Shown here piece after piece: positions 51,457 through 60,626 of a stretch of 64,000 nucleotides of DNA. The stretch spans positions 1 to 64,000 of the forward strand of contig JANXXL010000116.1 of the NCBI GenBank assembly GCA_025350625.1, in the 5' to 3' direction. Below the pieces are notes generated by a model. It was given only the letters and a program-made list of their open reading frames with translations, was not told the origin of the DNA and searched no databases. Position 1 is the first letter of the stretch; each line of letters begins with the position of its first letter. Source of the DNA: Bryobacterales bacterium. GTDB lineage: Bacteria; Acidobacteriota; Terriglobia; Bryobacterales; Bryobacteraceae. The position numbers and the translations under genes are program-made.

Positions 51457-53613
51457 GTGCAATCAAAACAAATTACATCATTACTATTTGCCGCAGCTGC
51501 GTCTGTCTGGATGGCGGGAGCGGCTAGGGCGCAGACTTTGACGGTGACCTACCCGTCGGCCACCGCAGTGACGCCGCCGCTTTCGCAGTTGCCGGACGGC
51601 CCCAGGCCGCAAGGGAACACGGAACACATGCATCACCCGGTTCCTTCACACGCGGGTAAGGGCGGTGGGCAGGATACGGCGGTGCAAGGCTCTGCGGGGG
51701 CGCTGATCGCGGCTACCGGAGGGACCAGCTTCGATGGCCCGGGCGCAAACGGCTATGCTCCTTCGGATAACAATATGGCGGTGGGACCGAACCACATTTT
51801 CGCGGCGGTAAATTCGGTTTATCAGATCTTCAATAAGACCGGCGGATCGCTGCTGGGACCGAAGACTCTGAGTTCACTGTGGACGGGTGTTGGGGGTGGA
51901 TGCGCGAGCGCCAACGCGGGAGACGTGGTGGTGCAGTACGACAAGCTGGCCGACCGCTGGATACTCACCCAGTTATCCTCGCTTTCGAGCCCCTATGGGG
52001 AATGCATTGCGGTTTCAAAGACCAGTGACCCGACCGGGGCTTATAACGTTTACTACTACACGTTCAACTCAAACCTGCCGGACTATCCGAAATTTGGAGT
52101 GTGGCCCACGGCGACCAATGGGGCGTATCTGGCCACTTATAATCAGTTCGCCAATGGCTCGAGTTTCGCCGGCGCGGCGCTGTGCGCTTACGACCGGACC
52201 AAGATGCTGGCCGGGAACGCCAGTCCGGGGCAAATCTGCTTCACGCTTGCCAACGATGGGAACTATCTGCCGGCCGATCTGGATGGCTCGACGCCGCCCG
52301 CAGACGGGACGCCCGGATCGTTTCTGACCTACGAGACGCTTAGCAGCCTGCGCATCTGGCAGCTCACGCCCAATTTTGCGACGCCTGCATCCTCGACGCT
52401 GACGCAGGCGACTCCGGACCTGGCGGTGACTGCGTTTACCGAACTGTGCGGCGGCGGCACCTGCGTGCCGCAATCGGGAACCAGCAACCAGCTCGATTCT
52501 CTGGCGGACCGGCCGATGTACCGGCTGGCTTATCGCAACTTCGGCGACCATCAGGCGCTGGTGTTCAATCATTCGGTTACGGCCGGGCCGCGCTGGTACG
52601 AACTGCGCGCGGGTTCGGGCGCAGCGGCTGCATTCAGCGTTTATCAGCAGGGGACTTTTGCGCCGGATGCGACTTATCGATGGATGGGCAGCGCTGCGAT
52701 GGATCAGGCGGGCGACTTGGCTTTGGGGTATAGCGCGTCGAGCGGCAGCGTTCACCCGGCGGTCCGCTATAGCGGCCGGGTTCCCGGCGATCCGCTTAAC
52801 ACTCTCGAAAGCGAACTCAGCATCATCGAAGGCACGGGCTCGCAGACCAACGGGCTGCACCGCTGGGGCGACTACAGCTCTTTGCGCATCGATCCGTCGG
52901 ACGATTGTACTTTCTGGTATATCAACGAGTATCTGAAAGCGGATGGCGCGTTTAACTGGAGCACACGCGTCGGTTCGTTTAAGTTCACAGGATGCGGGAC
53001 TGCTGCGTCGCCGGATTTTTCGGTCTCCGCCAACCCGTCCCAGGTGAGCGTCACGCAGGGCAACGCGGCTAGTTCCACTATCACGGTGGCTTCGTCGGCG
53101 GGATATAGCAAAGCGGTAACTTTGTCGGTGCCGAATTGCCCCAGCAGCGCGCTTTGTAGCTTTGCATCGAATCCGGTTACCCCGCTCGCAAATGGATCCG
53201 GAACCTCCGCTCTTTCGATCACCGGCTTGCGGCCGGGAACTTATTCGCTGACGATTCAAGGCAACGATGGAACCGTCACACGTACTACTTCGCTGTCGGT
53301 GACCGTAAATGCCGCCGCCGGGGACTTCTCGATCGCGGCGCCTGCATCGGTTACGGTAAACCGCAGGTCGAGCAATTCCGTCACTGTAACGTTGACTGCT
53401 ATCGGAGCCAACAGCTCGGTTAATCTAAGTATTTCTGGGTTGCCTTCCAGAGTCTCGGCGGCGTTTGCGCCGAACCCGGCGACTGCCACCGGCAGTTCCA
53501 CACTGACTATTTCGGCGACCAAGAATGCTGCGCCAGGGACGTACTCATTAACCATTACAGGCTCTAATGGCAGCGCTACGCACACTGCTCCGTTGAGTTT
53601 GACGATTCAATAA
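51457..53613 (+). CDS. Secreted protein with C-terminal Ig-like/PKD-type repeats
   Basis: GTG start gives VQSKQITSLLFAAAASVWMAGAARAQ signal; repeated DFS[VI]xAxPxxVxV modules. Confidence 0.7.
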   Translation: MQSKQITSLLFAAAASVWMAGAARAQTLTVTYPSATAVTPPLSQLPDGPRPQGNTEHMHHPVPSHAGKGGGQDTAVQGSAGALIAATGGTSFDGPGANGYAPSDNNMAVGPNHIFAAVNSVYQIFNKTGGSLLGPKTLSSLWTGVGGGCASANAGDVVVQYDKLADRWILTQLSSLSSPYGECIAVSKTSDPTGAYNVYYYTFNSNLPDYPKFGVWPTATNGAYLATYNQFANGSSFAGAALCAYDRTKMLAGNASPGQICFTLANDGNYLPADLDGSTPPADGTPGSFLTYETLSSLRIWQLTPNFATPASSTLTQATPDLAVTAFTELCGGGTCVPQSGTSNQLDSLADRPMYRLAYRNFGDHQALVFNHSVTAGPRWYELRAGSGAAAAFSVYQQGTFAPDATYRWMGSAAMDQAGDLALGYSASSGSVHPAVRYSGRVPGDPLNTLESELSIIEGTGSQTNGLHRWGDYSSLRIDPSDDCTFWYINEYLKADGAFNWSTRVGSFKFTGCGTAASPDFSVSANPSQVSVTQGNAASSTITVASSAGYSKAVTLSVPNCPSSALCSFASNPVTPLANGSGTSALSITGLRPGTYSLTIQGNDGTVTRTTSLSVTVNAAAGDFSIAAPASVTVNRRSSNSVTVTLTAIGANSSVNLSISGLPSRVSAAFAPNPATATGSSTLTISATKNAAPGTYSLTITGSNGSATHTAPLSLTIQ

Positions 53614-53630
53614 CGCTGGGGGAATTGCCG

Positions 53631-55664
53631 CTACTTCTTGGTCCACTCACCGAGCCAATCGAGGACGGTGTGGTACCACAGCAGGCTGTTCTGCGGTTTT
53701 AGAACCCAGTGGCCTTCGTCGGGGAAGAGCAGGAGTTTCGACGGCACCTTCTGTTGCTGCAGCACGGTGAAGAGTTGCAGGCCCTGGCCGGTGACGTCGC
53801 GAAAGTCCTGCTCGCCGTGAATCACCAGCGTGGGGGTTTTGAACTCGCGGGCGTAGGTAGCCGGCGAAAACTTCTCGTAGAGATCGGGATTGTCGGCGGG
53901 GGTTCCCTTCATTTCCCAGAGTGGGAACCACTGCTCCTCGGTTTCGCGCGCCCAACTGGCGAGATCGAAGACGCCGCCATGCGACACGATGGCCTTGAAG
54001 CGGTTGGTGTGGCCGTTCATCCAGTTCACCATGTAACCGCCGTAAGACGCTCCGGCCACGGCCATGCGGGTGTTATCTATATAAGGTTGCGCGCCGACGG
54101 CGTCGACCACCGCCATGATGTCGTCGAAGGGTTTGCCGCCCCAGTCACCGTTGATCTCATCGATGAATTTCTGGCCGTAGCCGGTCGAGCCGCGCGGGTT
54201 CGGCTGCACTACGACGAAGCCGGCGGAGGCGAACACCTGGGCGTTCCAGCGGTAGGTCCACGATTCACCCCAGGCTCCTTGCGGGCCGCCGTGAATGAGA
54301 AATACCACCGGGTATTTGCGTGCGGGAGTGAAGTCGGGGGGCTTGGTGATGAAGGAATGCACGCGTGACCTGTCAGGGGTATCGACCCACATTTCTTCGA
54401 GCGGGGTGAGCGTGGCCGAGGCCAGCAGCGCGTCGTTCGTGTGGGTGAGCGGGATGCCGGCGCCGCCAGCCGAGGTCGCGCGGAAAATCTCCAGGGGACG
54501 CGAGCCGCTTTCTTCGGTATAGATCATGGTGCGGCCGTCGGCGGTGAACTGCACGTCGTCGAGACTCGATTGGCCGCTGATGATGCTGCGCACGCCGCCG
54601 CCGGTGGCCGAGATCATTTGGAGGCTGGTGCGGCCGCGGTCTTCGGTGGTAAAGAACAGGCGCGTCGAATCGGGGGACCAGGTGAAGCTTTCGACCCAGC
54701 GATCGAGCGACTCGGTCAGATTCGCGGTATGGCCGGAGGCGAGTTCGAGCACCAGCAGACGCCAGCGGTCGCTTTCATACCCGGCGCGGGGCTGCGAGCG
54801 GAATGCGAGATACTTTCCGTCGGGTGAATAGAGAGGGCTGTCGTCGGCGCCGGGGCCGGCGGTGATTTTACGGGCGTCGCCGCCGTCGATGGGGACCGTG
54901 TAAATATCGGAGTTGGTGCTGGCGGCGGGCACGGGGTCGAGGTTGACGACGAAGGCGAGCTCCTGCGAATCGGGCGAAATCGCGTAGCCATCGGGGCCGC
55001 CGAGCGAGAACGGCGGCACGTCATACTTGCCGGGCGTGAGGTCCTTGACGCCGGTGCCGTCGGTTGATGCGACCAGCAGGTGCTGGCGGCGGCGGGTTTG
55101 CCATTCGGTCCAATGACGGTAGAGCAGAGAAGTGTAGATGCGGGCTTTCGAAGGCGATTTGGCGTCGTAGTCCAGGTTTCTCTGATTACAGTTATTGTCG
55201 GCGCCGCACTCGGGATAGACGTTCGACTGGAACACAATCTTTTTTCCGTCGGGCGAGACCAGCAGGCCGCCGGCTTCGGTGGCGAGGCGGGTGATCAAGC
55301 GCGGGTGCTCGCCGTCGGCATCCATCACCCACACCTGCGACGATCCGCTGCGGCTGGAGATGAAGTAGATCTGTTTTGAATCCGGCGACCAACGCGGGCG
55401 CTGGTTATCGTCTCCATCGTGCGTCAGCAAGCGGGGGGCGCCGTTGTTTACCGGAACGACGTAGATCTGTCTATTTAGTTTGTTGTTGGAGAGGTCGGGC
55501 GTGGCCACGGTGTAGGCCACCAGTTTGCCGTCTGGCGAGAGCGCGGGTTCGCCGATGCGCTGGATGCGCAGCAGGGTTTCGACGTCGAAAGGGCGCTTCT
55601 GGGCGAAGGACGCGGGGGCGCAAAGGAGTGCTGCGCAGAGAAGCATGGAGGGAGGGCGGATCAA
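53631..55664 (-). CDS. S9-family prolyl oligopeptidase-like peptidase
   Basis: 677 aa; propeller, AVAGASYGGYMVNWM nucleophile, GEQDFRD, DEGHW. Confidence 0.94.
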   Translation of the reverse strand: MIRPPSMLLCAALLCAPASFAQKRPFDVETLLRIQRIGEPALSPDGKLVAYTVATPDLSNNKLNRQIYVVPVNNGAPRLLTHDGDDNQRPRWSPDSKQIYFISSRSGSSQVWVMDADGEHPRLITRLATEAGGLLVSPDGKKIVFQSNVYPECGADNNCNQRNLDYDAKSPSKARIYTSLLYRHWTEWQTRRRQHLLVASTDGTGVKDLTPGKYDVPPFSLGGPDGYAISPDSQELAFVVNLDPVPAASTNSDIYTVPIDGGDARKITAGPGADDSPLYSPDGKYLAFRSQPRAGYESDRWRLLVLELASGHTANLTESLDRWVESFTWSPDSTRLFFTTEDRGRTSLQMISATGGGVRSIISGQSSLDDVQFTADGRTMIYTEESGSRPLEIFRATSAGGAGIPLTHTNDALLASATLTPLEEMWVDTPDRSRVHSFITKPPDFTPARKYPVVFLIHGGPQGAWGESWTYRWNAQVFASAGFVVVQPNPRGSTGYGQKFIDEINGDWGGKPFDDIMAVVDAVGAQPYIDNTRMAVAGASYGGYMVNWMNGHTNRFKAIVSHGGVFDLASWARETEEQWFPLWEMKGTPADNPDLYEKFSPATYAREFKTPTLVIHGEQDFRDVTGQGLQLFTVLQQQKVPSKLLLFPDEGHWVLKPQNSLLWYHTVLDWLGEWTKK

Positions 55665-56209
55665 ACTACGAATAACTCCTCCACGCGGGCGGAAAATCCG
55701 GGCAGTAGCGCGGCGTCTTCTAGCAGGTCGCCCGCAACCAGGATGGCGGGATGGGAGGTGGCGCTATAGACGTGAATCTCGCGCATGGCGGTAACGAAAA
55801 TCCACACGGCGTGGGAGCCGGCGTCGAGATATTGCCGGGTCTTGCGGGCTAATTCGTCGAAGGTATTCGAAGGCGAAGTGATCTCGATGGCCAGCGCGGG
55901 GGAGAAGGGCTGGATGGGGCGCTCCGGTTCCAGCAGGGGAAGTTGCGATGGAGCGATCAGCGCCAGGTCGGGGGCGCGAACGGTATCGTCGCTTAGACGA
56001 AACCATTGTTCGGCTACCACTTCGCCCGGGTCCTTTTGAGCGTCCAGATGATTCATCAATCGCTGCATCAGACGGTCGCGAATGCGGTTGTGTAAATAGG
56101 TTGCGGAAGACACCTCGACCAGTTCTCCTTGGTCGAGCTCGTAGGAGACGTCGCCGGTCTCCGGGAGCCGCTCGAGGTGTTCGACGGTCAACAGCGTCTT
56201 TGCGCCCAT
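55661..56209 (-). CDS. Uma2-family (DUF820) endonuclease-like protein
   Basis: 182 aa; VVAEQWFRLSDDTVRAPDLALI, PALAIEITSPSNTFDELARKTRQYLDAGSHAVWI. Confidence 0.9.
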   Translation of the reverse strand: MGAKTLLTVEHLERLPETGDVSYELDQGELVEVSSATYLHNRIRDRLMQRLMNHLDAQKDPGEVVAEQWFRLSDDTVRAPDLALIAPSQLPLLEPERPIQPFSPALAIEITSPSNTFDELARKTRQYLDAGSHAVWIFVTAMREIHVYSATSHPAILVAGDLLEDAALLPGFSARVEELFVV

Positions 56210-56221
56210 GCTTGAATTCTA

Positions 56222-57640
56222 CTATCTTCCGGTCGCGGGGGGCCGCGAGGCCATGTAATCGCCGAGCCAGCGCAGGGCTTCTTCCGGCGTCGAAAAAGCG
56301 CCGTCGGCTTGCGCTTCGTAAGCGGCGTGGGTCACTTCGCCGATGTGGACGCCGGGGAGATCGTCGAAATAGGGGAGCACGTGGCGTCCCAGGATCAGCG
56401 GCGGCTGGGGGCGCGATTCGACGGCTTCGGATTCGGCGGCGTCTAGAATACGCGCGGCGGCGGGAGGCAACCCGGGTTCGAGCGGCGGGCGGCCGGAGGC
56501 GTCGGCTTCTATCAAGCGGACCAGTTGTGCGATAGAGGCCGGAGCAAGACGCATCGCTAGACGGCGCACGGCTCGCGGTGAGACTTCGCGGCCGATGCTG
56601 TGATGCGCCAGATGATTTTCGACTAGCGGGACTACTTGGTCGACAATGGCGCTCTTGATGCCGATGCGTTCGAGGAAGGCGCGCGCGAGAGGGCCGCCGG
56701 CGGGTTCGTGTCCCCAGGAAGTCCAGCGGGTGCGGCCTTCGCGCTCGCGGAGCTCGGTTGTCGCGGGCTTGGCGAAGTCGTGGGCGAGTGAGGCGAACAA
56801 TAGCACGGCGCGGTCGTCGGCGGGGAGCGCGTCGCGTGCGGCAATGCGCGCGGCGTGATTCAAGACGTGCATGGTGTGGATGCCGACGTCGCCTTCGGGG
56901 TGCCACTCGGGGTCCTGTGGCACGCCGAAGAGATTTTCGATTTCGGCGAAGTGCGCGATCCAGCCGGTGGCTTTGAGATATTCGCCGATGCGGCCGGGGT
57001 GTGTGCTTTTGACGGCCCACTTCATGAATTCTTCGGCCACTCGTTCGCGCGCCAGGGTCGCGTATTGGTTCGCGATGGAGCGGGACATGGCGGCGGTCGA
57101 CGGGTCGATGGTGAGATTGAAGCGGCAGGCGAACTGCATCCCGCGCAGGACGCGCAAGGGGTCTTCGGCAAAGGCATCGCTGGTGGCGCGCAGGATGCCG
57201 TGGTTAAGATCGACTTGGCCGCCGAAGAAGTCCCACACATCGCCGGTGAGCGGATCGAAACTCATGGCGTTGATGGTGAAGTCGCGGCGGGACGCGGCTT
57301 GGCGCGGCGTTATGGACGGATCAAATTGGGTTTGGAAATCGCGATGGGCGGGGCCGGTTTTACTGTCGCGGCGGGGGACGCTGAAGTCGCATGTGTCGAA
57401 GCCGAACCCGGAAAATTTCACGACGCCGAAACTCTTGCCTACCAGATCCACGCGGCCGCGGGTAGCCAGAAATGCGGCCAGATCATCGTAAGAAATACCG
57501 TAGACTTCGATATCGAAATCTTTGGGATCGAGGCCCAGCAGGGCATCGCGCACCGATCCGCCCACCACTACTGCCACAAAGCCCGACGCGTGCAGCTCGC
57601 GCACGATGGTTTCGAGCGCAACTGGTAGTGGAAGCACCAT
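56222..57640 (-). CDS. CCA tRNA nucleotidyltransferase/poly(A)polymerase-type protein with HD domain
   Basis: 472 aa; VVVGGSVRDALLGLDPKDFDIEVYG, RRDFTINAM, ASLAHDFAKP. Confidence 0.92.
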   Translation of the reverse strand: MVLPLPVALETIVRELHASGFVAVVVGGSVRDALLGLDPKDFDIEVYGISYDDLAAFLATRGRVDLVGKSFGVVKFSGFGFDTCDFSVPRRDSKTGPAHRDFQTQFDPSITPRQAASRRDFTINAMSFDPLTGDVWDFFGGQVDLNHGILRATSDAFAEDPLRVLRGMQFACRFNLTIDPSTAAMSRSIANQYATLARERVAEEFMKWAVKSTHPGRIGEYLKATGWIAHFAEIENLFGVPQDPEWHPEGDVGIHTMHVLNHAARIAARDALPADDRAVLLFASLAHDFAKPATTELREREGRTRWTSWGHEPAGGPLARAFLERIGIKSAIVDQVVPLVENHLAHHSIGREVSPRAVRRLAMRLAPASIAQLVRLIEADASGRPPLEPGLPPAAARILDAAESEAVESRPQPPLILGRHVLPYFDDLPGVHIGEVTHAAYEAQADGAFSTPEEALRWLGDYMASRPPATGR

Positions 57641-57657
57641 CCTGGTTAAGATTGTAC

Positions 57658-58422
57658 TTGGTAGACATTCACAGTCACGTGTTATACGGCATGGACGACG
57701 GCTCGAAAACGCTCGAGCAGTCGATAGAAATGCTGCAAATGGCGGCGGCGGCGGGGACTACGGAGCTGGTGTGCACGCCACATGCGAATCGCGATTTCAA
57801 GTTCGAGCCGCTGGTGATTCGGGAGCGCTTGAAGGAGCTCGAAGAAGGCATCGCCGGTGCGGTGCGGCTTTATACGGGGTGCGATTTCCATTTGAGCTAC
57901 GAGAATATTCAGGATGCGATTACGCATCCGCGCAAGTACACCATTAATCAGGATCGCTACCTGCTGGTGGAATTTTCCGAACTCATGGTGTTCCGCAATA
58001 CCGGCGAGATTTTTGGGCGGCTGCAGGAGGCGGGAATGATGCCGATCATTACGCATCCGGAGCGAAATCACCTCCTGCAAATGCGCCTGGAGGAGATTGC
58101 GCTGTGGGTCGAGGCCGGGGCGTACGTGCAGGTGACCGGGCAGAGCCTGCTCGGCGGCTTTGGAAAGAAGGCGGCGGAGTGCGCGCGCACGCTGCTCGAC
58201 CGGCGTCTGGTGCACTTCATCGCGAGCGATGGGCATGACCTGAAGTACCGGCCTCCCACCATGAATGAAGCGCACGCCTGGCTCGTGAAGAACTACGGGC
58301 AAGGGGTGGCGGATGCGCTGTGCATCGACAATCCGCGCGCGACGCTCGACGGGCATGCGGTGCATCTGCCGTATATGGAAATGGAGAATCGGGGGAAGAA
58401 ATGGTATCAGATCTGGCGGTAA
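57658..58422 (+). CDS. CpsB/YwqE-type PHP-family tyrosine phosphatase
   Basis: TTG start; VDIHSHVLYGMDDGSKTLEQSIEML, VCTPHANRD, THPERN, IASDGHD. Confidence 0.88.
   Translation: MVDIHSHVLYGMDDGSKTLEQSIEMLQMAAAAGTTELVCTPHANRDFKFEPLVIRERLKELEEGIAGAVRLYTGCDFHLSYENIQDAITHPRKYTINQDRYLLVEFSELMVFRNTGEIFGRLQEAGMMPIITHPERNHLLQMRLEEIALWVEAGAYVQVTGQSLLGGFGKKAAECARTLLDRRLVHFIASDGHDLKYRPPTMNEAHAWLVKNYGQGVADALCIDNPRATLDGHAVHLPYMEMENRGKKWYQIWR
58311..58420 (+). repeat. Direct repeat copy 1 (3' end of cpsB-like gene)
   Basis: 70 bp (58311-58380) matches 59321-59390 with 2 mismatches; then 19 bp tggtatcagatctggcggt also shared. Confidence 0.95.
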
Positions 58423-58442
58423 AGTAGACTAACGGGTAACTT

Positions 58443-58718
58443 ATGAAGCTTGCCTTCGAGCTTGAGCTTCCAGACGGCGCGGTGGACCAAATGGCCGAAG
58501 CTGAACTTGTACGTTCGGTCAAAGAACAAACCGTGCTAAAGCTTTACTCTGAAGAGCGGGTAACTACCGGCGAAGCGGCAGAGATGCTGGGGTTAACGCG
58601 GATCGAGTTCCTCGAACTCCTGGGGCGGAGCGGCGTCGGTTTTCAAGTGGAGATCGACGTCGAAGACTTGCAGATGCTCCGGCGTTGGCGTGAGGATGGC
58701 GCCGAGGGCGGGCGGTGA
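58443..58718 (+). CDS. UPF0175-family protein (antitoxin-like)
   Basis: 91 aa; LYSEERVTTGEAAEMLGLTRIEFLELLGRSGVGFQVE. Confidence 0.85.
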   Translation: MKLAFELELPDGAVDQMAEAELVRSVKEQTVLKLYSEERVTTGEAAEMLGLTRIEFLELLGRSGVGFQVEIDVEDLQMLRRWREDGAEGGR

Positions 58719-58843
58719 GTGCAGTTGTTTCCGACAGCAGCCATCACTTGCCCATCCTTTCTTCAACTTCCATCGTGGGGCCGCTGGCCGAATGTTTTTC
58801 ATACATTGGCTTCATTTTCTTGCCTAAACCGCCACCCATTTAG
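58715..58843 (+). pseudogene. Decayed DUF3368/PIN-type toxin remnant
   Basis: GTGA overlap with UPF0175 stop; VSAVVSDSS matches a typical DUF3368 N-terminus, then only 42 codons of unrelated sequence before TAG. Confidence 0.5.
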
Positions 58844-58861
58844 GACACCACTGCATACGCA

Positions 58862-59293
58862 ATGAATCCAAGGCAAGAATCGGAAACACTCATGAATGCA
58901 ATGCTGCCCCTTGCAGAAAAGATGCTGAGGCAGTATGGAGAGTTCTATCCGTACGGCGGCTATATGAAGGCGGACGGAGCCATTGTGGAAGTGGGTGCAA
59001 CCGTGCCCGATACAGATCGGCCAAAATCTAAAGATTTAATTTACATCTTGCGTAATTCCCTTCAAGATGCCGCACAACGGAACGAGTGCAAGGTTGTTGC
59101 AATGGTATTCGATGTGACAGTGACGTTGCCGAATTCCAATCGCAAGAGCGATGCTATTCAGGTTTCTGTTGAACATTCAAATCACTATTCTGTGGAAGTC
59201 TTTTTCCCGTACCAACTCATTGAGAACGATTTGGTTTATGGAGAGACATTTGCTCAATCGGGCAAGATTGAGGTCTTTGGCAGAGCTAGTTAA
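58862..59293 (+). CDS. Hypothetical protein
   Basis: 143 aa with plausible amino-acid composition. Confidence 0.55.
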   Translation: MNPRQESETLMNAMLPLAEKMLRQYGEFYPYGGYMKADGAIVEVGATVPDTDRPKSKDLIYILRNSLQDAAQRNECKVVAMVFDVTVTLPNSNRKSDAIQVSVEHSNHYSVEVFFPYQLIENDLVYGETFAQSGKIEVFGRAS

Positions 59294-59320
59294 GGAGCGT
59301 TTGGTCACACGTCACCGCCC

Positions 59321-59414
59321 GGATGCGCTGCGCATCGACAATCCGCGCGCGACGCTCGACGGGCATGCGGTGCATTTGCCGTATATGGAAGGAAGTGGTA
59401 TCAGATCTGGCGGT
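59321..59414 (+). repeat. Direct repeat copy 2 (orphan cpsB 3' end)
   Basis: 68/70 identity to 58311-58380, 16-bp deletion, then 19 bp identical. Confidence 0.95.
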
Positions 59415-59450
59415 GATAGCGTCCCAAATAATTGGTGTTAAGGTGAGATT

Positions 59451-59687
59451 GTGACGGCAGAGCAATGGTCGCGGCTGGATCAAATCGTGTGGGTCGATCC
59501 CGGCCGCATGAGTGGGACTGTTTGTTTTCGCGGCACTCGCGTGCCCGTCGAAACGCTGATCGACCACATCGAGGGAAACGCGACGCTCGATCAGTTTCTC
59601 GCCGGGTTCCCGTCCGTAAGCCGTGAACAGGCCATTCAATTTATTGAGCTAGCCAAAGAATCGCTGCTCGCGTGCGTATCCTCTTAG
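59451..59687 (+). CDS. DUF433-family antitoxin-like protein
   Basis: 78 aa; GRMSGTVCFRGTRVPVETLIDHIEGNATLDQFLAGFPSVSREQAI. Confidence 0.9.
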   Translation: MTAEQWSRLDQIVWVDPGRMSGTVCFRGTRVPVETLIDHIEGNATLDQFLAGFPSVSREQAIQFIELAKESLLACVSS

Positions 59688-60003
59688 ACGAATGTGTTCA
59701 CGCCGGCGTGCGTGTTGCATTCCTGGTCATTCTGTTTCGACCGTGAGTGAAGCTGGTTGGCGAAGCAGTAAAGACAACACTTTCCTGGGCCTTGCCGAAC
59801 GCGAGTTCGACGTCTTCGTGACTATAGACCGCAAACTTGAACATCAAATCGACCTGCGCAGGTTCGCGCTGGCCTTTGTCATGGTTCGCGTGACCAGCAA
59901 CACCCTCGCCGCGTATCTTCCGAGCTTTGATCGGCTGCGGCAAGCGGTGGAGACAGTGCGCAAGGGCGAAGTGATTCATCTGGATGCTCGCCCGCGCCAT
60001 TAG
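59672..60003 (+). pseudogene. DUF5615 PIN-like toxin, frameshifted
   Basis: GTG at 59672 reads VRILLDECV then runs to TGA; the rest (RRRACCIPGHSVSTVSEAGW...LAEREFDVFVTIDRKLEHQ) continues in the -1 frame. Confidence 0.8.
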
Positions 60004-60122
60004 CGCAATCCTCCCGAACCTATTCCCCGATTTCCCCTAAGTGCTGCTGAGACGAATTCGTCCCGATAGGCACAAATTGAGGTACGAATCGTTTTGAGAA
60101 AGGCTCCCCGCTGGGACTCACA

Positions 60123-60626
60123 ATGCGCGAGCTGTGCCCATGGTACGCACTTAGCGTGAAACATCAACATGAACGGGCGGTGCGATTGGCGCTTGAATTC
60201 AATGGGTTCGAGGCGCTGGCGCCCACCTATCGCGCGCGCCGGCGCTGGTCGGATCGGGTGAAGGAAGTAGACCTGCCGTTGTTTGCGGGATACGTGTTTT
60301 GCCGGTTTGCATTTTCTGAGCGGGTGCGGGTGATGGATGCACCTGGTGTGGCGAAAGTGGTCGAGTTTGGGGGCACTCCGGCGGAGGTTTCTGAGGCGGA
60401 GGTTGCGGCGATCCGGGCTGTGATGGATTCGAGGTTGCCGGTGCGTCCGTGGCCCTATCTGAAGTTGGGGGACCGGGTGCGCGTGGAGCATGGACCGCTG
60501 CGAGGGCTTGAAGGCACCCTGCTGCGGGAAGTGGTGCGGGAGCGATGGCAATTGGTGATTGGCGTCGAGATGCTACAGCGGTCGCTCGCGGTGGAGTTGG
60601 AACCGGAAATGGTGGCGGCGGTATGA
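60123..60626 (+). CDS. NusG-like (UpxY/RfaH-type) transcription antiterminator
   Basis: 167 aa; WYALSVKHQHERAVRLALEFNGFEALAPTYRARRRWSDRVKEVDLPLFAGYVFCRF; KOW-like RVEHGPLRGLEGTL. Confidence 0.85.
   Translation: MRELCPWYALSVKHQHERAVRLALEFNGFEALAPTYRARRRWSDRVKEVDLPLFAGYVFCRFAFSERVRVMDAPGVAKVVEFGGTPAEVSEAEVAAIRAVMDSRLPVRPWPYLKLGDRVRVEHGPLRGLEGTLLREVVRERWQLVIGVEMLQRSLAVELEPEMVAAV

Noticed and set aside
52069-53259. 396-aa minus ORF
   Set aside because: Antisense to the Ig-repeat secreted protein; shadow composition.
55764-57020. 418-aa minus ORF, Arg/Pro-rich
   Set aside because: Alternate frame of the Uma2 and CCA-transferase genes.
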